From contig JAEUPJ010000058.1 in assembly GCA_016790285.1 (NCBI GenBank), positions 105,387 through 169,386 of the forward strand: 64,000 nucleotides of DNA, in the 5' to 3' direction. The position numbers were made by a program, and so were the translations under genes. Of this stretch, positions 44,288 through 52,341 are shown piece after piece. This stretch comes from Roseateles sp. (GTDB taxonomy: Bacteria > Pseudomonadota > Gammaproteobacteria > Burkholderiales > Burkholderiaceae_C). Position 1 is the stretch's first letter. The number at the start of each line of letters is the position of its first letter. Under the pieces are notes generated by a model that worked only from the letters and a program-made list of their open reading frames with translations, had not been told where the DNA came from and made no database searches.

Positions 44288-46812
44288 GGCGCGCCTCCGC
44301 GCCGGGCCAGCCGCGGGTCGGCCGCCCGCCCGGCCAGCTCCACCAGCAGCGACACCGTCACGCCCAGGGCCACCAGCACCAGCACCAGGCTTTGCACCAG
44401 TACCAGGTCGTGGGCCGTCACGGCCTGGAACAGCAGCCGGCCCACGCCCGGCAGGAAGAACACGTTCTCCACGATGACCGAGCCGGCCAGCAGATACGCC
44501 GTTTGCAGCCCCAGCAGCGTCAGCACCGGCCCGGCGGCGTTGGGCAGGGCATGGCGCCACAGCACCCGCCAGCGGCTGGCGCCCTTGGCCCGCGCGGTGC
44601 GCAGGAATTCGGCATGCGCCAGCTCGGCCAGCGCCCCGCGCAGCACGCGGGTCAGGATGGCCGCCTGCGGCAGCGCCAGCGCCAGGGCCGGCAGTGCCAG
44701 CGAGCGCAGGCCTTCGGCCAGCCCGGCGTCCCAGCCCGGGAAGCCCCCGGCCGGCACCCAGCGCAAGGTCACGGCGAAGAGCCAGGCGCCCATCACGCCG
44801 AGCCAGAAGTCCAGCACCGACACGCCGAGCTGGCTGAACGTGCCCACCGCACGGTCGGCCACGCTACCCGGGCGGCGCGCCGCCAGCAGCGCGGCCGGCA
44901 GCGCCAGCGCCACGGCGCCCAGCAGCGCCAGCGCGGCCAGGGGCAGGGTCAGCGGCAGCCGCTCGGCCAGCAGTTGCGTGACGGGGACCTGGTAGGTGAG
45001 GCTGCGGCCCAGGTCGCCCTGCAGCAGGTCGCCCACCCAGCGAGCGTAGCGCGTGGGCGCCGGGGCGTTCAGGCCGAGCTGCTCGCGCAGCTGCGCCACG
45101 GCCTGCTCGTCGGCCTGGATGCCCAGCACGTAGCGCGCCGGGTCGCCCGGGGCCACCTGCACGAGGGCGAAGATGATGACGCTGGCCGCCCCGAGCGTGA
45201 GCCCCAGCGACGCCAGCCGCGCGAGCAGCCAGCGCGGCTCGGCGCGGCGAAGCAGCAAGACGAGACCCGCCGCGAGCGCCAGCCCCGCGCCCACGGCGAG
45301 CGCCCGCGGCAGCGCGCCGCGGCCCTGCTGGCGGCCCGCGTCGGCATCGGCCAGGGTGGCCCCGGCCAGTTCCAGGCTGCCCACGGCGTTGGCCTGCACG
45401 CCGGCCAGGCCCGCACGCCGCACGACCAGGCGCGGGTACTGGAACAGGAAGCCGTTGACGGCGTCGTCGCTGAGCTGGCGCTGCAGGGCCTGCAGCGTCT
45501 GGCGGCGCTCGGCCGCGTCGGTCTGCTCGCCCAGCGTGCGCAGCAGGGCCTGCACGCGGTCGCTGTGGTAGCCGAAGTAGTAGTCGTCGCGGCCGTAGAT
45601 GCCGTAGTCCAGCGGCTCGCTGTGTGCGATGACGGTGAGGTCGAAATCGTGGCGCACGAAGACCTGGTCCAGCCACTGCGCCCACTCCAGGTTCTCCACC
45701 CGCGTGCGGATGCCCACCGCCGCGAGCTGCGCCGCCAGGATCTCGCCACCCCGGCGCGCGTAGGCCGTGGGCGGCAGTTTCAGGCTCAGCGTCAGGCCCT
45801 CGCCGAGGCCGGCCTCGGCCAGCAGGCGGCGGGCCTGGGCCGGGTCGTGCGGGCTGCGGCCTGTGAGGTCGACGTAGGCGGCGTGCTTCGGCGAGAAGTG
45901 GCTGCCGATGGGCGTGCCGTAGCCGAACATGGCGCCCTCGATCAGCGCGCTGCGGTCGATGGCCAGCGCGATGGCGCGGCGCACCGCGAGCACGCCCAGC
46001 GGCGCGCGGCGGTGGTTGATGGACAGCAGCGTCTCGCCCTCGCTGATGCCCGCGTCCACGGCGAAGCGCCGGTCCGCGCGGATCTGCGCCAGGTGCTCCG
46101 GCGCGGGGAAGTTGGCGAAGAGGTCGATGTCGCCGGCCATCACCGCGGCGTAGGCGGCGGACGGGTCGGCGATGAAGCGGTAGGTGAGGCCCTCGAGCCG
46201 GGCCTTGCCACCCCAGTAGCCGTCAAAGCGCGTGAGCTCCAGCGCATGGCCGCGCTGCCAGCGCACGAAACGCCAGGGGCCGGTGCCGTTGGGCCGGGTC
46301 GGGTTGGTGGCCACGCTGCCCGGCGCCACCATGACAAAGGCGGCGCTGCCCAGGCTGTGCAGCAGGCTGCCGTCACGCCGGTGCAGGTGGAGGTCCAGCG
46401 TCAGCGGGTCGGGCGCGTCGATGCGCTCGATGGCGGCGAGCAGGCTGCGCTGCGGGTTGCCGGAGCCGCTGGCGCGCGCCCGCTCCAGCGCGAAGCGCGC
46501 GACGCTGGCGTCGAAGGGCGTGCCGTCATGGAAGGCCACGCCGCGGCGCAGGTGAAGCCGCACGCGCAGGCCGTCAGGCGCGATCTCCCAGCGCTCGGCC
46601 AGGCGCGGGCGGGGTTCCCCGTCCTCGGCCAGGGTGACGAGGCCTTCGAACAGGTTGCCGTAGACCACCTCGCTGATGGGCGCGGCGGCGCCCACGGTCG
46701 GGTCCAGCAGCGGCGGCTCCAGCTGCAGCGCCACGCGCAGCGTGCCCGCCAGCGCCGGCCCGCACAGCGCGAGCAGCCAGGCCAGTGCCCAGGCTTGGAA
46801 CAGCCGCCTCAT
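44284..46812 (-). CDS. Fused peptide-binding protein and DppB-type permease
   Basis: 842 residues in one uninterrupted frame from the ATG at 46812. Residues 1-22 form a signal sequence or anchor (LFQAWALAWLLALCGPALAG). About 25-485 is a complete family-5 binding domain (PPLLDPTVGAAAPISEVVYG, NPTRPNGTGPWRF, YGRDDYYFGYHS). An extra hydrophobic segment (~503-520, ALAVGAGLALAAGLVLLL) and an RR-rich turn follow. About 525-842 is a full DppB permease with APGDPA and the EAA loop EFLRTARAKGASRWRVLWRH. The extra segment would return the chain to the cytoplasm, so the topology works. Start and stop both overlap neighbours by ATGA. Confidence 0.9.
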   Translation of the reverse strand: MRRLFQAWALAWLLALCGPALAGTLRVALQLEPPLLDPTVGAAAPISEVVYGNLFEGLVTLAEDGEPRPRLAERWEIAPDGLRVRLHLRRGVAFHDGTPFDASVARFALERARASGSGNPQRSLLAAIERIDAPDPLTLDLHLHRRDGSLLHSLGSAAFVMVAPGSVATNPTRPNGTGPWRFVRWQRGHALELTRFDGYWGGKARLEGLTYRFIADPSAAYAAVMAGDIDLFANFPAPEHLAQIRADRRFAVDAGISEGETLLSINHRRAPLGVLAVRRAIALAIDRSALIEGAMFGYGTPIGSHFSPKHAAYVDLTGRSPHDPAQARRLLAEAGLGEGLTLSLKLPPTAYARRGGEILAAQLAAVGIRTRVENLEWAQWLDQVFVRHDFDLTVIAHSEPLDYGIYGRDDYYFGYHSDRVQALLRTLGEQTDAAERRQTLQALQRQLSDDAVNGFLFQYPRLVVRRAGLAGVQANAVGSLELAGATLADADAGRQQGRGALPRALAVGAGLALAAGLVLLLRRAEPRWLLARLASLGLTLGAASVIIFALVQVAPGDPARYVLGIQADEQAVAQLREQLGLNAPAPTRYARWVGDLLQGDLGRSLTYQVPVTQLLAERLPLTLPLAALALLGAVALALPAALLAARRPGSVADRAVGTFSQLGVSVLDFWLGVMGAWLFAVTLRWVPAGGFPGWDAGLAEGLRSLALPALALALPQAAILTRVLRGALAELAHAEFLRTARAKGASRWRVLWRHALPNAAGPVLTLLGLQTAYLLAGSVIVENVFFLPGVGRLLFQAVTAHDLVLVQSLVLVLVALGVTVSLLVELAGRAADPRLARRGGAP

Positions 46813-48167
46813 GCGGCGCGGCAGGCGGCTGCCAGGCCCGGCAGGCCGAGCGCGTCGTACAGCGTAGCCAGGCGCCGGTTGACGGGCACGTCGTGCGGGT
46901 CGGCCAGGCGGCGCAGCTCCAGCGCCTGCTGGGCGTCGCGGTGCTTGCCGGCGCGGGTGGCGGCGTCGATGTGCAGTTGCGCGAACAGGTCGCGCTGCGC
47001 GTGGCTGCCGCCGATGCGCACGAGGCGCGGCAGGCCCTGGGACAAGGCGGCGTCGGCGGCTGCCGCGTCTCCGCGGGCCAGCGCGAGCAGGCCGCGCGCG
47101 GTGGGCAGGGCGGCGTCGTGCCAGGCGACGCGCGCCTCGCCCTGGCTGGCCTCGGCCCGGGTGGTGATGGCGGCCAGCAGGGTGTCGGCTTCGGGCCGGC
47201 CGGCGCGGGCCAGGCCGTACAGGTAGAGCAGGCTCAGGAAGGGCTCGGTCGTGTCGGTGGCGCGCGCCTGCAGGTGCTCGGCCAGGGCCTGCCAGCGCGG
47301 GCCGACGTCCACGCCCACCCACTCCAGCCGCGCGAGCAGCTGCACGGCGCCGATCTGGTCCTGCGAGTAGCCGGGCGACACGCCCCAGACCTGGCGGTCG
47401 TACAGGGCCAGGGCCTCGTCGCCCCGCCCGCGGGCCAGGTAGAACACCGCGAGGTGCCACCACAGGTGGGTGAGCATGAAGGAGTTGAGATCCGTCCAGG
47501 TGGGCTGCACGCCCTCCAGGAAGCGCGTGCCTTCGTCCACCCGGCCGCGCGTGAGCAGCACATGGGCCAGCGCATGCTGGGCCCAGGGCTCGCGGCGCTG
47601 CAGCGTGAGGGCCAGGCGGGCGGCGGCTTCGGCTTCGTCCAGGCGGTGGGCCTGCTCGTAGGCGAACGCGGCCATGCCGTGGGCGTGGGCGTTGTGGGCA
47701 TTGGCCGGCAGCACGGCCAGGATGGCGCGCAGCATGGCCGGGGCGTCGCCCCGGTTGAAGGCCAGGTACTGGGCCAGCTTGACGACGGCCAGGTCGTGGG
47801 GGAACTCGCCCGCCAGTGCTGCGGCGCGGGATTCTGTGGCCGCGGTGTCGCCCGCGACCCAGGCAGCGAGCAGCTCGACGTGCGCCTGCTCGCGCCGATG
47901 CGCGGGCGAGGTGCCGGGCCGGCGGGCCTGCCGGGCGGCGTCCAGGAAGGGTCGGGCACGCGCAGGCGCCTCGGGGGCCTCCAGGAACATCCACAGCCAG
48001 CCCGCGAACACCTGCGCCAGCACGGCGCCGGGGAAGGCCTGGGCGGTGGGCAGGATGCGCTCGGCGCGCGTTTCGTAGGCGAGCAGGCCGCCGGTGAAGT
48101 CGTTCAGCCCCGCGAGCAGCGCGGGGTCATCGGCCAGGACGGGGTTGCCGAGTTCGTCGTGTGACAT
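46809..48167 (-). CDS. TTC38-like tetratricopeptide protein
   Basis: 452 residues, almost entirely helical repeats, without signal peptide. The pattern AHGMAAFAYEQAHRLDEAEA, then HALAHVLLTRGRVDEGTRFLEG, and a conserved TDLNSFMLTHLWWHLAVFYL stretch, resembles the TTC38 family found in bacteria and animals. Function in bacteria is not established. Its stop overlaps the fusion-permease start by ATGA, making it the first gene of the peptide-importer operon. A role in handling the imported substrate is inference. Confidence 0.82.
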   Translation of the reverse strand: MSHDELGNPVLADDPALLAGLNDFTGGLLAYETRAERILPTAQAFPGAVLAQVFAGWLWMFLEAPEAPARARPFLDAARQARRPGTSPAHRREQAHVELLAAWVAGDTAATESRAAALAGEFPHDLAVVKLAQYLAFNRGDAPAMLRAILAVLPANAHNAHAHGMAAFAYEQAHRLDEAEAAARLALTLQRREPWAQHALAHVLLTRGRVDEGTRFLEGVQPTWTDLNSFMLTHLWWHLAVFYLARGRGDEALALYDRQVWGVSPGYSQDQIGAVQLLARLEWVGVDVGPRWQALAEHLQARATDTTEPFLSLLYLYGLARAGRPEADTLLAAITTRAEASQGEARVAWHDAALPTARGLLALARGDAAAADAALSQGLPRLVRIGGSHAQRDLFAQLHIDAATRAGKHRDAQQALELRRLADPHDVPVNRRLATLYDALGLPGLAAACRAA

Positions 48168-48203
48168 GACGCGAGCATAGTCACTCGCGGCAGGGGCGGC
48201 ATG

Positions 48204-48254
48204 GGCCGAGCCGAGTCGTCAACGCTGCTCAGCAGCGCTGGCGACTCGGCTCGG
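48204..48254 (-). terminator. Long-stem hairpin 3' of repeat protein, copy B
   Basis: The same nested hairpin as in copy A with one base change outside the main stem. It lies between the start of the TPR gene and the stop of the repeat-protein gene, and so may insulate the importer operon from read-through. Confidence 0.55.
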
Positions 48255-48300
48255 CGGCGGTGGAAAAAGGCGTCATTCGCATAGGGACTCGACGCCGGGA

Positions 48301-48570
48301 TCAGGCACGCTTGGCGGTGGACTTGGCAGCAGCCAGCGTCTGGCGAGCCAGGGTGGCTTCGCTGTAGCCGACGACGACGACGCGGGGCAGTTGGGCGACG
48401 TCGCGCTGGGCATAGCCGGTGACGACGACGCGCGGCAGCTGGGCGACTTCGCGGGTGGCCTTGCCCGTGACGACGACGCGTTCGAGCTTGACGGTGGGCT
48501 GCGGGGCGGCCTGGGCGGCAACGGCGGCAGCGGTCAGGACGACGGCGGTGAAGACAGTGTTGAGGCTCAT
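48301..48570 (-). CDS. Exported 16-residue-repeat protein, copy B
   Basis: 89 residues, identical to copy A except for one residue (QRD in place of QRE in the second repeat). Signal peptide, three 16-residue units and basic tail are conserved, and most DNA differences are silent, which suggests selection on the protein. It lies directly upstream of the TTC38-like gene on the same strand, separated by the long hairpin. Confidence 0.8.
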   Translation of the reverse strand: MSLNTVFTAVVLTAAAVAAQAAPQPTVKLERVVVTGKATREVAQLPRVVVTGYAQRDVAQLPRVVVVGYSEATLARQTLAAAKSTAKRA

Positions 48571-48790
48571 GATGGGCTCCGTTTCGGTGGGTTGCGAACT
48601 GCGTGATTGCTGGTTCGATGAAGTCAGTTTCGGCAATGGACGCGGGCCCTTCCAGGCGGCTGCGATGAATTGCAGGAAGGGCGCGACGAGCCGCAGATTC
48701 AGAGGACAGCCGACGTGCAAATGACCGCGGCCCGCGCCGCCGCGCTGCCTACACTGGCCCGCACCACCACAGCCTGAGAGGCACGACACC
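48571..48790. other. Intergenic, divergent starts
   Basis: It contains the upstream part of duplicated unit B (to 48670) and ~120 bp of unique sequence before the DUF4259/DUF4253 gene. No further gene or RNA is seen. A GAGAGGC stretch at about 48776-48782 serves as the likely ribosome binding site for 48791. Confidence 0.4.
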
Positions 48791-50770
48791 ATGGGAGCCT
48801 GGAGCCACGACGCCTTTGGCAACGACACGGCCTGCGACTGGGCCCAGGGCCTGGCCGAGTCGGACGACCTCTCCCCGGTGGAGGAGGCTCTCGCGGCCGC
48901 CCTGGCGGCGGCGCCCGACGGCCTGGACGCCGACACGGCCTGTGAAGCGCTGGTCGCCATCGAGGCGGTGGCGCGGCTGCGCGGGCATGCCGGCTACAGC
49001 AATGCCTACACCGAGGCCCTGGACGACTGGGCGGCGCGCACCCGCCTGGTGCCGCCTGACCGCCTCGTGCAGCAGGCGCTGGCGGTGCTGGATGCCATCG
49101 GCGCGCCCGCATCCGAGCTGCGCGAGCTGTGGGAGGAGAGCGACGACGCCGAACCCTGGCGGGCCTCGCTGGACGAACTGCGCGCACGCCTTCTGGCCGC
49201 TCCGCAACCGCTGCCGGCGCCGCTGGACGACATCGGTCGTGCGGTGCGCGAGGTGACGGGCCTGTCCTTCGCCGTGCCGGACTGGCCGGCGCCCGAGCTG
49301 GCCCGCGGGCCGCTGGCCGGTGTGGCGCGCCAGCGGCTGTACTTCATCATCCTCGCGGCCGAGGCCGTGGGCGACTGGCCGCGTGTGCGCGAGGGCGTGT
49401 GCCGCATGTGGCCGCTGCTGGACCCCGCCACCGAGGCCAAGGTGCAATGGGACCTGGCCGTTCGGGAGGCCAAGTCCTGGGCGGCCGAGGGTCATCTCGA
49501 CGCCGCGCTGGCCGGCCTGGCACCGTGGCGCGACGCCGCCGAAGCCTTGGGTGCCGGCACCTTCGACATGCGCTGCATGGCCGTGGTGCAGGAGGCGGGC
49601 GCCGTGGCCGAGGCCGAGCGGCTGCGCGACGGGCTCATCGCCGCCGGCCAGGGCGCCGCGCTGCAGCGCCTGGACCGCGCCCTGCGCGAGGCGCGGGCGG
49701 GCGACGCCGCGGTGGCGACCGAGCTGCTGGACCGGCACCAGTCCGAGTTCAGCAGCCCGGGCCTGCAACCCTGGGTGGCATTCGCGCGCGGCATCCTGGC
49801 CGTGCGGGCGGGTGACGCGGCGGGCCTGGCCGCGCTGACGGCCTGGGCGGTCGCACAGGCGCCGTCCTGCCGCGAGGGCGCGGCGGCCTGGGGTTTCTTC
49901 GGCCTGGGTGCCGGCTGGTGGGCGCTGGCCCTGGCGCAGGCGGGCCGGGGGGACGAAGCCCATCGTGTGCTGGCGACGGTGCGACCCCTGCTGCGCGGGG
50001 ATGAGAACACGCTGTTGCGCGCCTGCCTGCGCGCGGCCGGGCTGCTCGACGACGCGCCGCTGGCGCCCCCGCTCGCCACTGCTTCACCCGAAGAACAGCC
50101 CGGCCTGGAGGCCCGCCACGGCGCCTTCCGGACGGTCACCGTGCGCGGTGTCAACGCGCTGCAGCAGCTGCAGGCCTTGCGCGCCGCCTTTGCCCACGGC
50201 AGCGGCGCCTACCCCTTCCTCGTGGGCGACGCCGAGGACCTGGAGCTCCTCTTGGAAGCCGTGGAGCCGCCTGCCGACGGTGGCGTGGCCCTGGCCGCCG
50301 AGGCGCGTGCGCTCGACCCGGCGGCCTGGCTGAAGGCCCGCAACGGCGCGAAGCGCCTGCGCTGGCCCGGCGGTGACGCGTCGCCCACGCGCAGCCTGCA
50401 GGCACTGCTGGACCTGCGCAGCGGCCACCTCAAGCCCTGCGTGCACCTGGCCCTCATCGAGCTGCAGGAGCCGTGGACGCTGTTCACGCGGCTGGGCTTC
50501 GGGGGCTGGAACGCCTGCCCGTCGCCGGCCGTGCACGCCGCGCTGCACCGCCGCTGGGCGGAGCAGTTCGGCGCCGAGCCGGCCGCCTTGAGCGCCGGCA
50601 CCGTGGAGTGCCTCGTGGCGCGCCCACCGCTGGAGAAACCGGCGGCGCTGGCGCTGGCGGCCGAACAGCAGGCCTACTGCCCCGACATCGTCGAGCAGGG
50701 CGTGGGCAGTGGCGGTGCCCTGGCGGCGACGCTGCTGTCGGCGCCGGTCTGGTATTTTTGGTGGGACTGA
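48791..50770 (+). CDS. DUF4259-repeat-DUF4253 fusion protein
   Basis: 659 residues. The first ~110 match the DUF4259 pattern (MGAWSHDAFGNDTACDWAQ, then CEALVAIEAVARL). A helical, TPR-like middle of ~330 residues follows. The C-terminal ~200 are DUF4253, ending in AYCPDIVEQGVGSGGALAAT and a terminal APVWYFWWD. Both domains are of unknown function and occur in small proteins near toxin/immunity loci. No signal peptide. The gene is monocistronic, convergent with the YciO-type gene (12-nt gap). A cytoplasmic sensor or immunity-like role is speculative. Confidence 0.8.
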   Translation: MGAWSHDAFGNDTACDWAQGLAESDDLSPVEEALAAALAAAPDGLDADTACEALVAIEAVARLRGHAGYSNAYTEALDDWAARTRLVPPDRLVQQALAVLDAIGAPASELRELWEESDDAEPWRASLDELRARLLAAPQPLPAPLDDIGRAVREVTGLSFAVPDWPAPELARGPLAGVARQRLYFIILAAEAVGDWPRVREGVCRMWPLLDPATEAKVQWDLAVREAKSWAAEGHLDAALAGLAPWRDAAEALGAGTFDMRCMAVVQEAGAVAEAERLRDGLIAAGQGAALQRLDRALREARAGDAAVATELLDRHQSEFSSPGLQPWVAFARGILAVRAGDAAGLAALTAWAVAQAPSCREGAAAWGFFGLGAGWWALALAQAGRGDEAHRVLATVRPLLRGDENTLLRACLRAAGLLDDAPLAPPLATASPEEQPGLEARHGAFRTVTVRGVNALQQLQALRAAFAHGSGAYPFLVGDAEDLELLLEAVEPPADGGVALAAEARALDPAAWLKARNGAKRLRWPGGDASPTRSLQALLDLRSGHLKPCVHLALIELQEPWTLFTRLGFGGWNACPSPAVHAALHRRWAEQFGAEPAALSAGTVECLVARPPLEKPAALALAAEQQAYCPDIVEQGVGSGGALAATLLSAPVWYFWWD

Positions 50771-50782
50771 ACCCGGCGGCCT

Positions 50783-51418
50783 TCAGTCGACCTGCAGGCC
50801 CAGGCGCGCCACGTCGCCGCGGCCCTGGCGCACCAGCACGGGCTCGTAGCCCTGGCTCAGGTCAAGCACCGTGGTGGGTTGCGCCGGGCAGGCGCCGGCG
50901 TCCAGCACGAACTGCAGCTGACGGTCCAGCCGCGCGCACACGTCGGCGGCATCGTTCATGGGCTCGGTCTCGCCGGGCGGGATCAGCGTGGTGGACAGCA
51001 GCGGCTCGCCGAAGAGGGCCAGCAGCTCCTGGATGACCTTGTGCTCGGGCACGCGCAGCCCGATCGTGCGCCGGCTCGGGTGCGACAGGCGGCGCGGCAC
51101 TTCCTTGGTGGCCGGCAGGATGAAGGTGTAGGGCCCGGGCGTGGCCAGCTTGAGCAGGCGGTACTGGCGGTTGTCGACCATCGCGTAGGTGGCGAGCTCC
51201 GAGAGGTCGCGGCACAGCAGCGTCAGGTGGTGCTTGTCGTCCACGCCCCGCACGCGGCGCAGCGCCTCGGCGGCGGCCTTGTCGTTGAGGTGGCAGACGA
51301 AGGCGTAGCTGGAGTCGGTGGGCACCGCGCCGATGCCGCCGGCCTGGAGCATCTGGGCGCACTGGCGCAGGAAGCGCGGCTGCGGGTTCTCGGGGTGGAC
51401 TTCAAAGAGCTGGGCCAT
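50783..51418 (-). CDS. YciO/YrdC-family L-threonylcarbamoyladenylate synthase-like protein
   Basis: 211 residues, one YrdC domain: GGIGAVPTDSSYAFVCHLND with the PTDS motif, the KHHLTLLCRDLSELATYA block, TPGPYTFILPATKEVPRR and RTIGLRVPEH. Length and the KHH sequence place it with YciO rather than TsaC. TsaC makes threonylcarbamoyl-AMP for tRNA t6A; YciO has weaker activity. It is followed upstream by the PHP phosphatase gene, the usual yciO-yciV pairing. Confidence 0.9.
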   Translation of the reverse strand: MAQLFEVHPENPQPRFLRQCAQMLQAGGIGAVPTDSSYAFVCHLNDKAAAEALRRVRGVDDKHHLTLLCRDLSELATYAMVDNRQYRLLKLATPGPYTFILPATKEVPRRLSHPSRRTIGLRVPEHKVIQELLALFGEPLLSTTLIPPGETEPMNDAADVCARLDRQLQFVLDAGACPAQPTTVLDLSQGYEPVLVRQGRGDVARLGLQVD

Positions 51419-51458
51419 GGCGCAAGGTTAAACCCGCCAGCCCGGCGCGCCACGGGTT

Positions 51459-52319
51459 TCAGTGGATGCGGTCGGCGAGTTCCGCCCAGACGGGCTTGAG
51501 GCTGGCGGCCAGCGGCGGCAGCGAGCCCAGGTCGACACGACTTTCCTGCGGGCAGTGGAAGTCCGACCCGCGCGAGGCCAGCAGGCCGAACTCGGCCGCC
51601 GTGTTGGCGTACTCCTGGAACTCGGCCACGGTGTGGCTGCCGGTCACGACCTCGATGCCGCGGCCGCCGTGGGCCATGAACTCGGTGATGAGGGCGTATT
51701 CCTCGGTGGGTGTGAAGTCGTAGCGGCCGGGGTGGGCGATGACGGCGATGCCACCCGCGCGCGTGATCCAGCCGACGGCGTCCTTCAGCGTGGCCCAGCG
51801 GTGCGGCACGAAGCCCGGCTTGCCCTCGGTCAGGAAGCGGCGGAACACCTCCGGCACGTCACTGCAGTGGCCGCCGTCGACCAGAAATCGGGCGAAGTGG
51901 GTGCGTGAGATCAACTCGGGGTTGCCGACGTACTTCAGCGCGCCCTCGAAGGCGCCGTGGATGCCGGCCTCCGCCAGGCTGGCCGCCATCTCGCGGGCGC
52001 GGGCCTCGCGGCCGCCACGCGTGGCGCGCAGGCCCTCGCGGAGCTCGGTGCTGGTGTGGTCGAAGCCCAGGCCGACGATGTGCACCACGCGCCCGGCGAA
52101 GGTGACCGAGATCTCCGTGCCCGTCAGGTAGGGCAGGCCCAGGGCGCGCGCGGCGTCGATGGCGCGCTGCTGGCCGCCGATCTCGTCGTGGTCGGTGAGC
52201 GACCACAGCTGCACGCCCGCTGCCTTGGCCCGCTCGGCCAGGGCCTCGGGGGTCAGGGTGCCGTCGGAGACGACGGAATGGCAGTGCAGGTCGGCGTTCA
52301 GGGTGGGTTCGAGCTTCAC
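51459..52319 (-). CDS. PHP-domain 3',5'-nucleoside bisphosphate phosphatase (RNase AM type)
   Basis: 286 residues from a GTG at 52319. The PHP metal ligands are visible: DLHCHSVVSDG (HxH), LTDHDE, the GTEIS glutamate, AHPGRYDF and SDFHCP near the end. The E. coli counterpart (YciV/Rnm) removes 5' nucleotides from short RNAs and hydrolyses pAp. It is paired with the yciO-type gene, 40 nt downstream, as in many proteobacteria. Confidence 0.88.
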   Translation of the reverse strand: MKLEPTLNADLHCHSVVSDGTLTPEALAERAKAAGVQLWSLTDHDEIGGQQRAIDAARALGLPYLTGTEISVTFAGRVVHIVGLGFDHTSTELREGLRATRGGREARAREMAASLAEAGIHGAFEGALKYVGNPELISRTHFARFLVDGGHCSDVPEVFRRFLTEGKPGFVPHRWATLKDAVGWITRAGGIAVIAHPGRYDFTPTEEYALITEFMAHGGRGIEVVTGSHTVAEFQEYANTAAEFGLLASRGSDFHCPQESRVDLGSLPPLAASLKPVWAELADRIH

Positions 52320-52341
52320 CCCCCGATTGTGTCAGCGGTGC

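Larger units (their letters stand above)
48204..48670 (-). repeat. 467-bp duplicated unit, copy B
   Basis: Partner of 40304-40770, same strand, no gaps. The two copies bracket the P1 peptidase and importer operon. Recombination between them would delete or invert nothing essential to the units but would remove the 7.9 kb between. Differences cluster at the outer edges. Confidence 0.9.

Noticed and set aside
44209-47226. 1005-residue open frame opposite the importer operon
   Set aside because: The minus strand carries unmistakable permease and binding-protein motifs. This frame has low-complexity Arg/Gln/His composition.
40401-48570. Repeat-protein units considered as a CRISPR or transposon
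   Set aside because: The 48-bp units are coding, in frame and only three per copy; no cas genes, transposase, terminal inverted repeats or target duplication are seen.
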